DNA of 64,000 nucleotides from Aphrophora alni (GCA_963513935.1 OY740769.1:75364261-75428260), one strand, 5' to 3'. Counted from the first letter of the stretch, positions 1-11,447 are shown. Notes: generated by a model not told the origin, from the sequence alone. Numbers and translations are program-made.

Positions 1-190
1 TTCTATACGTTACCAACAGAAAGAATCGGATTATTCGTAAAAATAAAAGTTATTTGTTTTCAGTAAGGTCCTTAATATAAAGTGTCGTATCATTATTAAA
101 AAAAAAACAATAATAATATGTTTTATTTTGAGTTATTTACAAACTCAGAAAGAGTCGTAACATTAATAAAAATTACAGTAATTCAATATA
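1..190. repeat. Diverged tandem repeat, left block
   Basis: Imperfect units begin with an A-rich AGAAAG/AAAGTG stretch followed by TCGT and an AT-rich tail with ATTA and GTAAAA words. Starts are visible near 19, 79 and 149, at irregular spacing of about 45-65 bp. The same kind of unit returns at 2820-3190. The array probably continues left of the window. Confidence 0.4.
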
Positions 191-299
191 AGTGCAGCTT
201 TCAAACAAATTTCTTCGGAAGCAGTACAATTTTGAGAAAGTACGAGACCTGGTTTTTCAATATTTCACCAACTATATAGTAGCTGGGTCCAACAGACCA

Positions 300-537
300 A
301 CTTCCTCCTCAAGCCTCCATTTTTCATTTACCAATCTATCGCGTTCAATCTCTCTTCGTTCTTATCACTATGAGCCTGATTCTAGCTGCCATATCCATTA
401 CTCGATTCTTTGGGCATTCTTCCTTCAAAAGCTCTATTATTAGTGTTCGGCTGCCACAAATACCCCTTCCAGGCATCCTCTAATTCTTCAAGTTTTTCCT
501 GAAAATCGCTGATACTTTCATTGGGAATAAAATAACA

Positions 538-577
<40 letters not shown>

Positions 578-2330
578 GTGTAGCACATTTTCACCCAATC
601 GAATCCTCGTCCAGCACTATGGGCAAGCGATAGGAACTTTACATATGTCCGTAATCCAAATAGCTGGAGTGCCCAAATCGTCTGCAAACCACCGAGTGGT
701 ATCTTGATCACCTGTACTGTTAACTTTTAATGATAATATCTTCCAACACCTGTCGTTTTATCTACGAGAGCAAAACGTCCGCAATCCTACTCCTATGAAG
801 GTTTCCCTAAAGTATCTTCACCAGGTTATTTTAAGCTTTCTCCAGATGGTACAACTTGCAGACACTGTTCCTGGGACAGCTTCCATTTATCTGGGTATAA
901 TTTCCGTCTAGTGCACAGACGGATTTAAATAATTTTACAATATTCCCTGCCTCACAATATAATTATATTATTCTTATAGCCTCCTTCACAACATTGTATG
1001 TATAGGCTAGCAACTCTTCTGTCCGGGCCATTGCAGTCTTTCTGCTGATTGGCAGAACCAGAACATCAGAAACACCGTGTAAAAATCGCTCTACGATGGT
1101 CTCTACAATTAACTCACTCTATTTAGTAGGGTTTCAAAAACTCATTGAGCTCAGCTATTGCTATTGGTTTTATGCTTTTCGCCTTTGAACCGAGACATTA
1201 AGGCTAACCACTAATTTTTCAAAATTCCTTTTTGATTGCATTCAGCATTTTCTCTTCTGATGTAAAGCTATCCAGGTCTCTTATTTTCATAGCAAGTTTG
1301 GCTCCAGCCTACGTACCGTAAATTTAAAATATAAGATGTTGCTCAAAACTTTCCTTAACTTTGATCTTCTTACCTTACTCCAAAAGAACATCACCAGATC
1401 GGTTTTGATGCATGGACCTAAATTCAGTATACATCTCTGCAGATTTGACGTTTTGAGTAATCACCAAGTAATTAAGCATACGTTTCGCTGTTCTCACATT
1501 TAATAAGAACAGCTTCAGTTCGTGTGCTGAACGTTTTATCCTTTCTTCGACTGGAGGCTATCATTTTCCTAGTCCTCAATTTCCTGGTTAACATTCCTCT
1601 CTGTTTCTTTCGAACGAGTTTTTCCTTGTCTTTTTCATTTTATCAACGTCCAATCATCTGTAGATACCAGTTTAGGCCTCTTTGTTGACCTCTATTCAAT
1701 TGTATTTGATGTAAGCTCGTTTTACTTCATTTACCATATCCTGAGATGTATTTACTTCTCCCGTCGTTTGCGTCCTATGATTCATTCTATTTCGCTCAAC
1801 ATACGGCCATGATTTCTGAAGTGTGGCTAAGACTTCTAGTGATTTCTCTAAAATATAAATACCCGTTTTTAGATCTTTGCTAATATTAAGCTGCATATCA
1901 GTTGTAATCTTTATAAACTAGATAACTCTCCCACTGTTCCTCCTCTTCCTGTTTTCTCGCCATGGCAAAGTGGTCGTAATTGGTAGAATCCATTATATCT
2001 ATTGTACTATTATATTCTCATTCCTGTGATCTTTGGGTTGCTCTTAATAATTTATATCTACTTATTAGTCCCCTTGCTTATTTCTTTGGACACATTAGAC
2101 GGAACAAATGAAGCTCCTAACTTTATTTCCTTTAAAACGCCGTTGTGTTATTTTCACTTTCTTCCTTCCACTTCTTGTCTTCTGTTATTGCCTCATTTGA
2201 GCTACTCAGATCCAATGAGCTCTTTCTCAATTCTCTCTTCTGTGCTACTGCTCCTCATTTCTGGGAAGGAATGTCTTCTTTCCCCTGTATTATAACTTTG
2301 CGTCTTCTTACTCCTCTTAGAGGTAGAATT
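300..2330 (-). pseudogene. Decayed retroelement-like (possibly gag-like) coding region
   Basis: This stretch is less AT-rich than its surroundings and carries consecutive coding-like segments on the minus strand in shifting frames. A start-like MDSTNYDHFAM segment lies near 1990. A 66-codon segment spans 1896-1696. A segment near 1110-960 reads ETIVERFLHGVSDV then TAMARTEELLAY. A last segment at 711-382 ends with a DAWKGYLWQPNTNN stretch. Stops and frame changes separate the pieces, and a TA microsatellite (542-576) interrupts the last. The layout resembles a dead gag-type polyprotein, but no zinc knuckle, protease or RT motif was found, so the assignment is inference from composition and layout. 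Confidence 0.3.
542..576. repeat. (TA)n microsatellite
   Basis: About 17 uninterrupted TA units. The tract lies inside the decayed minus-strand coding-like region, so it expanded after that region lost function or marks the point of disruption. Confidence 0.95.
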
Positions 2331-2819
2331 GTAAATTATGATGTATACGGTACACTTGTAACGTCAGCCGGACTAAGTGTTCACGCCAAATGTGAGTGTG
2401 ATTGGTTGTCCCCAACAGTTCATGCTAACAACAGCCACCAGGGGTTTCAACCATTAGAACCCATAGTGGGATTCACCCTTACAGGTTTATAATTTCATCA
2501 CACAATTTCATTAGTCATTGCAGTGTTTCAAATCGGGGTTAACCCCTATACACTCACCCACCTTCCCTGTATAATTCGCATCACAGTTAACCTCAGAACA
2601 CGTTAGTATGGGAAGGAAGAAGACAATATAGAATAAATAAATAACTCTAGCCCATGAATACGCTAGTCTCAGGTTTGGTGGAGAAAGACCTGATAGGAAT
2701 GGTATAAGAGAGAGAGATCTAACCCAAGACTACATGAAGAAAGGTTTAGATCAAACTGGGTACCCTTATGATTGCAGTGTCATCCCGATGATAAGTAAAA
2801 TTCCCTGTAGAAAGTCTTC
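2331..2819. other. Non-coding stretch of moderate GC
   Basis: No gene is supported. Composition resembles the decayed element to its left rather than the AT-rich DNA to its right. It may be the 5' non-coding part of that element, since the decayed coding region reads leftward. Confidence 0.3.
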
Positions 2820-3190
2820 ATTAGTAAAATGTTACGTTACTAAATAATATAATTAAGGTTCCAACTGATGGAGTCGTACTATTTGTAAAATAATGGTTAT
2901 TCAGTTTAAGTATGCTGCGTAGTATTCGTAAGAACCTTTGAATCTAGGTTAGTTCTTATGTATTTTGATCTTCAACAGAAAGTGTCGTTTTATTTGCAAG
3001 ACTTAAGATTAATACATTTTGGTAACGTTGGACTATCAGTAAAAACGTTATACTTAGTATTTAAAATCTTTAACAAAAAACTTCGTACCGTTAATCAAAA
3101 ATCAGGTTATTATTTTTAAGTAAGTGTCGCTTCATTAGTCAATAGTAATGCTATTAATAGAATTAGGTTATAATTTTAATTTCTTTTCTG
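2820..3190. repeat. Diverged tandem repeat, right block
   Basis: Units related to those at 1-190: GGAGTCGTACTATTTGTAAAA near 2872, AGAAAGTGTCGTTTTATTTG near 2979, ACTTCGTACCGTTAATC near 3080 and AAGTGTCGCTTCATTAGTC near 3122. Both blocks are in the same orientation and bracket the decayed coding-like region. They could be remnants of long terminal repeats or two parts of one satellite interrupted by an insertion. Confidence 0.4.
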
Positions 3191-6100
3191 TGTATTTTTC
3201 AATATAATAATTAATTATTACGTTTAATTCCTTTAATATTATAATAGTAATACTATTCACACAACTATGTTGTGGAATTGTTTAGTAGTAATAATTTTTT
3301 GAATTCAGACGTATTATTGAATTTTTGAAGTTAAGATAATTAAATTAATATTTGTTGAAATTTAAAATACCAAATGGATATAAAAGCAAAAGTTTTCACA
3401 ACAAACACTTTGTTTGAAACCAGATGAATTATGAATATATTCACTTGTAGCATGTACACAATCCTTTTTAGTTTGTTTTAAATATTTAATTTGTTATTAT
3501 TATTCTATATGATACGTGTTTCATTTTTCGGATTTTTTCTTTATCTTTGTTATTTAATCTCTTTATCCATGACTTTCAAATCACGGTTTTGTTTTAGTGT
3601 ACTTTGAACTAAAACAACGTACTTTGAACGTTGCATTTTGAATTTACAGTGAATTAAACTTGGTTACTTCATATTTTGTTAAAGCAGGTAATATTGCTCT
3701 TCGGTTTAGGATGCGTTTGGTTGTGAAAATTTCGTTGTTTACGACCAGTTTTGTTTTAAAGTAGTATTTAAATAAATTAGGAAACATGTTAGTGTTTAAC
3801 CGAAAAAGTCATCGGATGTATTGTAATGGATAAAAAGCTACATTTTACTATTTATATCGTTATTGCGTAAAATTTGGAGGTGTATTTCACTACCTTCATG
3901 AAGGTTGACATAAAGTTTGTGTACACTCACGTATTAAAATTGTGGAATCATAGTTTTATTAGAAATAAAGTTTTTTATGTAGACATTCTGTGTTTTCTTT
4001 CAATTAGTGATTAAAATTTCTACAAGTGATGATCATATAAATTGAATTAACTTCTTTTATCATTGTGGTAACATTATTTACTTATTACACTGACGAATTC
4101 CGTTATACTATTTAGGCTACTAACTTTACGTCATAATATTATTTAGTTGGTTATGTTCATAGATTGTGTTGACTTATACTTATTTAACATAATAATAATA
4201 TTATCAACTTATATTGCTCTGTTCTGTAACAGTATCTACTTATTTTACGTAGTATTTTAACTCTGTTGTAAAATATACTTAATTTAGTAAATTACGAACG
4301 GATTACATTTATGAATTCCATAATAGTTTTTACTCTCTTTACTTTTTAATATTGTTTTCTTTTAAGTTTAATGAAATCTGTAGCTATCTTTATTTTACTT
4401 GACATACTGTAATTAATATTAATTATATTTACAATCTATTTGGACATTCTCAGGTACTGTTTGGATCAAAAATGGGATCAGTGAAGATTCAAAATCTAAT
4501 TCATTTCCCACCGATGAGCTCGAATACACGATGTCTGATAAATAGGAGAAATATACCTTGGCCAGTAAAATAGAAGTGTTCTGAAAAGTAGATAAAGGTA
4601 ATGTGAAATCATATTATGAGTAGTTTAAAGTAACAGAAAGTTTGTAATTTAATTTTACATTATAAACAGTTAAGTAAGTGTAAAAAAAGAAAAAAACCAT
4701 TAATTGTTGTGGATTAAATTTGCTCTAATGGATAGGTTAATATACCATTGAAGTTTTCAGTTACAAAATTGAAAACATTTGCAGTCCCAACGGTTCGTGG
4801 TACCAACTGACTATAACCATAAACAAATTAAATTAATCGATAAATAGCTTTATAGGGGGAAGGGTATAAAACAAACTTATAAATATTGTGATATAGACGA
4901 ATGGTCCTACATTAATAGGGCGTTTAAGAACCTTTTTAGGATATTTGCACTGAGCAGTTACAAAATAAAATATTACACAGACATAAAACACTTATTGAAA
5001 CTAAGCAATGTAGTTACTCTGCAATTAGTAAAATATCTGAAGATTTGCCATTGAAGGATAAGGGAGTTCTTGGGATTGAATAAAACATAATTTGACTTCG
5101 GTAGAGTAGGGTGTGGAAAGAAATGGTGGTAATTACTCCCAGGCATCGTGCTAGTGCTTTGCATGCCGGTGTCGCCAAACCGAATTTGCATAACAAGTTT
5201 ACCGGTATTGCTGACGTTTACAGAATACTCTGCAGTATGCAATGAAATCTATCAATTAACGTTTTTTAATTTTTTTAATAACTCAAACAAGAGCGGGATT
5301 TATTATAATCAATATATTTAACAAAATTGAGATACATAATATTATCAACTATATAACGACTGATACAAGCATTGGTACTTGTATATATAGAGACCTAGAT
5401 GTTCAAATAGACTGAATAGAGATGAAATAATAAATGCATTATGATATTGATGACATTAGGGTTCAATAAAAAATATTAAAAAATATTGAGATGGTGTTCC
5501 AGTGGATGTTGGTTGGTTATCTGTAAAGGTGTAAGTAAGATGAGGAGGTTGGTGAATGAAAAATTAAAGCTTTAGATTATTGGTCGTATAATTGTTCCAT
5601 GACATCGGCTATATATAGATAGGTGGTTGGGTATAATTATATTTAAAAATCAGAAAATAGAAATTAAAAAATAAAATAAAGTCTATTGCCGAATAGAAAA
5701 GAAATTACCCAATAACCACCAACGAAAGCCACTACATTGTCTCCTGCATGGTGAGCTTCAGTTGCAGTAAAATGATAAAAAAAGGAATGTTGACGGGATC
5801 CCCATTGGTCGTCCAGTTTACAGCGATACTTCCCACAAGAAGAACCACCCTACCACGGTCCATGGGCATAATTTTTTGATTATAAACAATGGGAAATAGC
5901 AAACGAACGTGTGCACTAATGAACGATGAAAAAGTATAGGGTAAAGAAAATAAAAACTTATATCTAATATCCCCAAGTGTTCTATCAGGTCGTGGGTGGA
6001 GACAATAGCTCTGATACCAGACTTGCTGTCCAATAAATCTTATCGTTTATATAATATAGGTCGTTGTTGGGTTTACAATTAAGTAAGTAGGATGTTACTT

Positions 6101-6655
6101 TTTTTATTGAAGGATCTGTTTCTTATTCAGAAGAACCTGGAATAAGTTAACCAAGTTATGGTTAAAATCTTCATCGTGGTTGCCAGGTTAAATAGCATGT
6201 GGCAGGTTAACTTGAGTTACTATTAACATTTAAGGAAAAATAAACTGCATATTTAATTATTAAACCCATACTGATATAATACAATGGAAGAAAATATGAA
6301 AATATAAGACCATGTATAATATCTTAGTTTCTCTATAATTATTAAATAAGATTCCAACCTTGAAGTAATTTTATCTTGCTTCTATAAATATATAAAATCG
6401 ACAAAAATTATATTTTATGATGTAGAAGTCCAATAACAAAATGTTTTTACCCTCTCTGCTTAGCCGCTCTGATAAGAGGCAATAACCGTCATCAGAGAAT
6501 AATTATACATATAAAAATATAGAGAATAAATTTATTGTGATTTATATTATTTAACCAATAATAATTTCTGGGGGGGGGGGTAGTTGTCGAGGTAATGGTA
6601 GGTATAACATATGCGGACAACCCGTAAGTCGTTAGATCCGTCTAAAGGAGCTTAA
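3191..6655. other. AT-rich intergenic DNA
   Basis: No gene, RNA or mobile element could be supported. Two minus-strand open stretches (5242-4973 and 6033-5818) are short, have no recognisable motif and look like chance frames. A G10 run lies near 6571. Confidence 0.5.
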
Positions 6656-6660
6656 CCAAG
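6656..6660. repeat. Target-site duplication, left (CCAAG)
   Basis: CCAAG abuts the left LTR and is repeated exactly at 11443-11447 beyond the right LTR. A 5-bp duplication is typical of Ty3/Gypsy integrases. Confidence 0.85.
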
Positions 6661-6909
6661 TGTTATAACTTCAGAAATATGTATTATGATTTTGGTAGCA
6701 CTGATATCCGGTGCAGATTTATTCGTGTAACATGGTGGGACCAGATTGTCCTTACATTATGTGATAGTTAAGTTCTTTATAATTTATGTTTAAATGTATA
6801 GTGTTAGACCTATACAAGAGGTATTGATATTATTATTATTATGTGGTTTACATTAAATAGTTACACCAGACTGTGTATCTTATTTATTGTAGTATGCAAA
6901 AACCCAACA
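6661..6909 (+). repeat. 5' LTR (249 bp)
   Basis: Begins TGTTATAACTTC and ends AAAACCCAACA. I compared it with 11194-11442 base by base by eye and saw no difference. A TATAAT-like word lies near 6779 and an ATTAAA word near 6855; either could serve transcription or polyadenylation, but this is only suggestive. Confidence 0.95.
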
Positions 6910-6910
6910 G

Positions 6911-6922
6911 TGGCGACGAGGA
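6911..6922 (+). promoter_or_regulatory. Primer-binding site, tRNA-Ser(GCT)-type
   Basis: TGGCGACGAGGA lies one base after the left LTR. Its complement ends in TCCTCGTCGCCA, which fits the CCA-tailed acceptor end of eukaryotic tRNA-Ser(GCT) for 12 bases. Serine tRNA priming is known in the Mag lineage. Confidence 0.75.
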
Positions 6923-6954
6923 AAATATTAGGTTATGAAAAAAAGTGAGCCACG

Positions 6955-8937
6955 ATGTCTCAAATTGGACTCCTACATTTTGATCACCTCAACACAGACT
7001 TTTTTGTTTTTAAAACAAAGTTATCGAATCATTTTATAGTGAATGATATTACAGATGATACGAAGAAAAAAGCTATATTAATAACGTCACTAGCTGATGT
7101 AACTTATCAACTTTTGTTCAGTTTGTGTGTACCGAAAGATCCGGATAATGAAAAATATGTCGACCTAATTCAAGTTTTACAAAAATATTTTTCACCTGTA
7201 AAATCATTTTTTGTGGCAAGGAAGACATTTTATCAATCTGTGCAAGAGAATGGAGAAACTGTACGGGAGTTTGCTGCAAGGTTAAGGAGTTTGGCTGCAA
7301 GTTGCAGTTTTGGAAATGAATTAAATATACTACTTCGTGATATTTTCATCATTGGTTTGTCTTCAAGACGTGTACAAGAGAGACTTCAAGAAGAAGATGC
7401 AACGAGAAAAGAGACTACATTCGACATGGTGGTCAACTTGGCTGCATCTAGAGAGGCTACAATTAAGGATCATGACCAGCCTAACCTAAATGGAAGGATG
7501 TCAAAGTTCAACATTAAAGCAGAATCAGCAGACTTACACCATGTTAAGGGTAGGCCTAGCAATAACAAGAGGTATGTTCAAATTAATAAATATAATCCAA
7601 GTTGTAAAATTAAATGTGAACATTGTGGAAGATTAAATCATACTAGTGAAAAGTGCTACTTTAAAAATAAGACATGCCACAACTGTGGAAAAAAGGGACA
7701 TTTGGCTCCTATTTGTAATAAAAAATTTCAAAGCAGTAATTATAAGCCTAAATCAAAAAATAAATACTTAGGCCTAGGTGATATGACTGAAATTTGTGAC
7801 ATTAATGACAGTTCGGATAGGTTAGGTGATAAGTATCCTAGGGATGAACAGGCTATTGTAAATTTAAGTGATACCTTCTTTAATATGGTTACAAAGGATG
7901 ATGGAAATGACAATAAGTCTTTAAAGATGTTTAAAAAAGTTCAGTCTATAAAATTAAAGTTAATTTTAAATGATGTACCTCTCCAGGTTGAAATTGATAC
8001 AGGTTCATTGTATAATGTTATGTCAAAGGCTTGTTTTGAGAAATATTTTTCTCAAGAATTATTAATTGAAAATGATGTTAAATTAATTGATTATGTTGGT
8101 CATGTCATTGAACCAATAGGCAAAATATCTTTATCCAGTAGGCTCAAACGTAAAGATCCTGAAAACAAATTATTTTTTTATGTGATATTGAAAGGAGGTC
8201 CGCCCTTACTGGGTAGAGAGGGTCTCAAAGAGTTAAGGTTGTTAAATGAAAAAGGTTTACATCTAGATTTTCAAGATAAAAATATTATGCCTATTGGTCA
8301 GCAAAGTTGTAATAGTTTAAGTAGGTTACCAACCAAATCTATAAATATGCCAAATGAAGTAGAGAACATTTTAAATAAATACCCAGATGTTTTTAGTGAA
8401 AGTCTAGGAACTTTCAATAAATATAAAGTAGAACTAAGGGTTAAAGAAAATTCATGTCCTAAATTTTTCAAAGCTCGTACTTTACCCTTAGCCTTGAAAG
8501 AACCTGTTGAAAGGGAACTAAATAGACTAATTAGCTTAGGTATATTAAAGAAATTAGATTACAGTGAATGGGCTACACCCATAGTGCCTGTCCTAAAATC
8601 TGACGGATCAGTCCGCATTTGTGGAGATTTTAGATTAACTTTAAATCCAGTACTAGAAGGTACCGAGTACCCATTACCAAGAATAGACCATATTTATTCT
8701 AAATTCAGTAATGCTAAACTATTTTCTAAAATAGATCTAAAGGATGCATATCAACAATTATTACTCTCTGAAAAGTCAAGACACTTGACTACCATAAATA
8801 CCCACATAGGATTGTTATCTTATTCTAGGTTATGTTTTGACATTAAAAGTGCTCCTGCTGAATTTCAGCGGGTAATCGATAATTTACTGTGTAATATTGA
8901 GGGAGTAGGTGCATTATTAGACGATATATATATATAA
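6955..8937 (+). CDS. Gag-protease-reverse transcriptase polyprotein, frame ends inside RT
   Basis: A 660-codon frame starting at ATG (MSQIGLLHF) 32 bases after the primer site. Residues 1-200 are a retroelement capsid-like region with an REFAARLRSLA stretch. Two CCHC knuckles, which bind the element RNA, occupy about 221-234 and 241-254. The protease active site is D-T-G-S at 348-351. RT begins near 490, with a KSDGSVRICGDFR stretch, an LFSKIDLKDAYQQL catalytic motif and the paired catalytic aspartates at 656-657. The frame stops three codons after the aspartate pair, within a run of TA dinucleotides (about 8924-8936), and homology continues in another frame from about 8940. As it stands the product would carry no RT thumb, RNase H or integrase. 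Confidence 0.9.
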   Translation: MSQIGLLHFDHLNTDFFVFKTKLSNHFIVNDITDDTKKKAILITSLADVTYQLLFSLCVPKDPDNEKYVDLIQVLQKYFSPVKSFFVARKTFYQSVQENGETVREFAARLRSLAASCSFGNELNILLRDIFIIGLSSRRVQERLQEEDATRKETTFDMVVNLAASREATIKDHDQPNLNGRMSKFNIKAESADLHHVKGRPSNNKRYVQINKYNPSCKIKCEHCGRLNHTSEKCYFKNKTCHNCGKKGHLAPICNKKFQSSNYKPKSKNKYLGLGDMTEICDINDSSDRLGDKYPRDEQAIVNLSDTFFNMVTKDDGNDNKSLKMFKKVQSIKLKLILNDVPLQVEIDTGSLYNVMSKACFEKYFSQELLIENDVKLIDYVGHVIEPIGKISLSSRLKRKDPENKLFFYVILKGGPPLLGREGLKELRLLNEKGLHLDFQDKNIMPIGQQSCNSLSRLPTKSINMPNEVENILNKYPDVFSESLGTFNKYKVELRVKENSCPKFFKARTLPLALKEPVERELNRLISLGILKKLDYSEWATPIVPVLKSDGSVRICGDFRLTLNPVLEGTEYPLPRIDHIYSKFSNAKLFSKIDLKDAYQQLLLSEKSRHLTTINTHIGLLSYSRLCFDIKSAPAEFQRVIDNLLCNIEGVGALLDDIYI

Positions 8938-8939
8938 CA

Positions 8940-11093
8940 GGTCGTAATCAGAAAGAACATAACATTAGGCTCAATTTAGTTTTAAAAATTCTGCAAGATT
9001 GTGGACTTAGAGTTAAAATAGAAAAATGTTCATTTGCTCAAAAATCAATCGAATACTTAGGACATAAGATTGATAAAGATGGTCTACATACCACAGATAA
9101 ACATGTAAAAGCTATTCTATCAGCTCCCAAACCTGATAATGTGACAATGCTTAAATCTTATCTGGGTATGGTGACATTTTACTTAAAGTTTATACCTAAA
9201 GCAGCTAAAATACTGCAACCATTGTATGAATTGTTAAAAAAGGATGTCAAATGGGTGTGGTCGGATCAGTGTAACAAAGCTATTGAACAAATTAACACCA
9301 TTTTAACCTCAAAACCAGTTCTGGCTCATTTTGATCCAAAATTACCGGTGAAACTTACGGTGGATGCCAGTGCAAAAGCAATTGGCGCCATTTTGTCTCA
9401 TGTTTATGAAGATAAATCAGAAAAAGCGATAGCATTTGCATCTAGGAAACTCTCAATAGCGGAATCAAAATATTCCCAAATAGAACGAGAAGCATTAGGC
9501 ATTATATATGGCATAAAAAAATTTAATGACTTTTTATTTTGTAAAAAATTTACTCTTGTATCAGACCACAAACCTTTGTCATACATTTTTGGAGATAAGA
9601 AAGGTATACCAATTTTTGCTGCTAATCGTTTGCAACGATGGGCATATTTACTATCTAATTATGATTTTAAAATAGAATTTGTCAAATCAGAGAAAAATGT
9701 TGCAGATTTTCTTTCTAGGGTTGAAATTCCGCAAGATATTGATCAAAAGTGTAACTATGATGATAGTTTAGGTTATTTACATTATGTACATGAATATTGT
9801 CCATTTGTCGTAGATTGGAAAAAGATAAGGAAAGAAACCCGTGTTGATCCTGTATTATCTAAAGTAGTGGATATGGTAATTAGTGGTTTTAAGACACCTG
9901 AAGATCCTAAATTTAAACCTTATTGTAAAATATCACATGAATTAACTGTTGATCATGGATGTCTAATGTGGGGTTACAGAGTCATAATACCTCAAAAATA
10001 CAGACAATCCCTATTAGATGAATTACATGTAAATCATTTAGGAATAAATAAAATGAAAAGTCTGGCCCGATCATATTTCTGGTGGCCTAAGCTAGATGCA
10101 AATATTGAACTTATGTCTAAAATGTGTAATGTATGTTATAAATATAGAAGTTTACCCACAAAGTCAATATTGAAACCATGGCCATGGCCAAAAAGAGCAT
10201 GGACACGTTTACATATTGATTTTTTGGGACCATTAAACAATAACAAATATTGTTTTGTTATCATGGATTCTAATTCTAAGTGGATAGAAAATTTTATTGT
10301 TAATTCTACCACAACTGATGTGGTAATAGAGAAATTGTCAGAAACGTTTGCACGATTTGGTTTGCCAAGATTTGTAACTTCTGATGGAGCCACTTGCTTT
10401 ATGAGTAGCTTATTCCAAAAATATTTACAAAGTATGGGAATACAACATTTAGTTGGTGCTCCATTTCACCCTCAAACTAACGGGGAAGCAGAAAGTGCAG
10501 TAAAAATTATTAAAACGTTCATTAAGAAAAATCAAACCAAACCAAGTGGTGCATCACTTGCTGTACAAATAAATAAATTCCTTTTACAATATCGTAATTC
10601 AATACATTCAACTACTGGAATTTCTCCAGCTCAAGCTCTATTCAATCGAGGTTTAAGAAATATATTTGATTTACTAAAACCAATGACAGAAGAAATAGTT
10701 GAAAATAACCAATCTAAACAAATTAGAAATTACAAAGGTAAACGTAAGTTGGAGTTGGAAGTAGGACATAATGTTCTCGTAAGAGATTACCGAGCTCGCC
10801 ATCATAAATGGCAGCCATGTGTGATCACAGGAAAACTTGGTTCACAAACTTTTGAAGTCAAAACTCCAGAAGGCTTAACTTGGAGGCGACACCTTGATCA
10901 GATGTTGTGTGGTGAAAATGTTCAAGCTAGAACGTCTGAAAATTTTAGTAATCCTAGTTTTCCTAGTATTGACACTCAGACATCGGAAAACACTGATGTG
11001 GAAACAGATAACACAACACCCACCAGAGTGTCGGTTCCAAAATTAAGACCTAGAACATTAATAAAAAAACCAGACAGATATTCACCTACATAA
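8940..11093 (+). CDS. Pol continuation: RT C-terminus, RNase H, integrase
   Basis: This frame has no start of its own at the homology boundary; the first ATG is 9141 (650 codons). RT homology is evident from about 8940 with GRNQKEHN and a KIEKCSFAQKSIEYLGH stretch. RNase H follows, with an LTVDAS first acidic residue at 75 (counted from 9141), a YSQIEREALGI motif and SDHKPL. The integrase zinc domain has its histidines at 296 and 299 and its cysteines at 329 and 332. The catalytic triad is D360, D415 and E451; 35 residues separate the last two (DD35E). The tail is basic and proline/threonine-rich. It is in the -1 frame relative to the first frame, so it is either a dead pol or needs a frameshift. 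It ends 100 bp before the right LTR. Confidence 0.9.
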   Translation, partial: GRNQKEHNIRLNLVLKILQDCGLRVKIEKCSFAQKSIEYLGHKIDKDGLHTTDKHVKAILSAPKPDNVTMLKSYLGMVTFYLKFIPKAAKILQPLYELLKKDVKWVWSDQCNKAIEQINTILTSKPVLAHFDPKLPVKLTVDASAKAIGAILSHVYEDKSEKAIAFASRKLSIAESKYSQIEREALGIIYGIKKFNDFLFCKKFTLVSDHKPLSYIFGDKKGIPIFAANRLQRWAYLLSNYDFKIEFVKSEKNVADFLSRVEIPQDIDQKCNYDDSLGYLHYVHEYCPFVVDWKKIRKETRVDPVLSKVVDMVISGFKTPEDPKFKPYCKISHELTVDHGCLMWGYRVIIPQKYRQSLLDELHVNHLGINKMKSLARSYFWWPKLDANIELMSKMCNVCYKYRSLPTKSILKPWPWPKRAWTRLHIDFLGPLNNNKYCFVIMDSNSKWIENFIVNSTTTDVVIEKLSETFARFGLPRFVTSDGATCFMSSLFQKYLQSMGIQHLVGAPFHPQTNGEAESAVKIIKTFIKKNQTKPSGASLAVQINKFLLQYRNSIHSTTGISPAQALFNRGLRNIFDLLKPMTEEIVENNQSKQIRNYKGKRKLELEVGHNVLVRDYRARHHKWQPCVITGKLGSQTFEVKTPEGLTWRRHLDQMLCGENVQARTSENFSNPSFPSIDTQTSENTDVETDNTTPTRVSVPKLRPRTLIKKPDRYSPT

Positions 11094-11182
11094 ATAAATG
11101 GATAAATTGTTTTTATAATTTCATTGTAATTTGTATAGAAGATGTTAATTTTATTTTATCAATTAGTTGTAATTTTCATGTA

Positions 11183-11193
11183 GGGGGAAGGAA
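11183..11193 (+). promoter_or_regulatory. Polypurine tract of the LTR element
   Basis: GGGGGAAGGAA directly touches the TG of the right LTR, the expected primer for plus-strand DNA synthesis. Confidence 0.85.
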
Positions 11194-11442
11194 TGTTATA
11201 ACTTCAGAAATATGTATTATGATTTTGGTAGCACTGATATCCGGTGCAGATTTATTCGTGTAACATGGTGGGACCAGATTGTCCTTACATTATGTGATAG
11301 TTAAGTTCTTTATAATTTATGTTTAAATGTATAGTGTTAGACCTATACAAGAGGTATTGATATTATTATTATTATGTGGTTTACATTAAATAGTTACACC
11401 AGACTGTGTATCTTATTTATTGTAGTATGCAAAAACCCAACA
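11194..11442 (+). repeat. 3' LTR (249 bp)
   Basis: Same length and, by eye, same sequence as 6661-6909. It is followed by the second CCAAG copy at 11443-11447. Confidence 0.95.
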
Positions 11443-11447
11443 CCAAG
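11443..11447. repeat. Target-site duplication, right (CCAAG)
   Basis: Matches 6656-6660 exactly. Confidence 0.85.

Larger units (their letters stand above)
6661..11442 (+). mobile_element. Ty3/Gypsy LTR retrotransposon, probably Mag-like clade, 4.78 kb
   Basis: A complete element by structure. It has two 249-bp direct LTRs beginning TG and ending CA, a CCAAG target duplication, a primer-binding site one base after the left LTR and a purine tract touching the right LTR. Gag and the start of pol share one frame. The domain order is Gag with two CCHC knuckles, aspartic protease, reverse transcriptase, RNase H, zinc-binding integrase domain and DD35E integrase core. The order with integrase last defines Ty3/Gypsy. 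There is no envelope gene, as only about 100 bp separate the integrase stop from the right LTR. Small size, tRNA-Ser priming and two knuckles suggest the Mag-like lineage (inference). LTRs that match by eye imply a recent insertion, yet the pol frame is broken at 8935. Confidence 0.95.

Noticed and set aside
11094..11193. Envelope gene of the LTR element
   Set aside because: Only about 100 bp between the integrase stop and the right LTR; no room for one.
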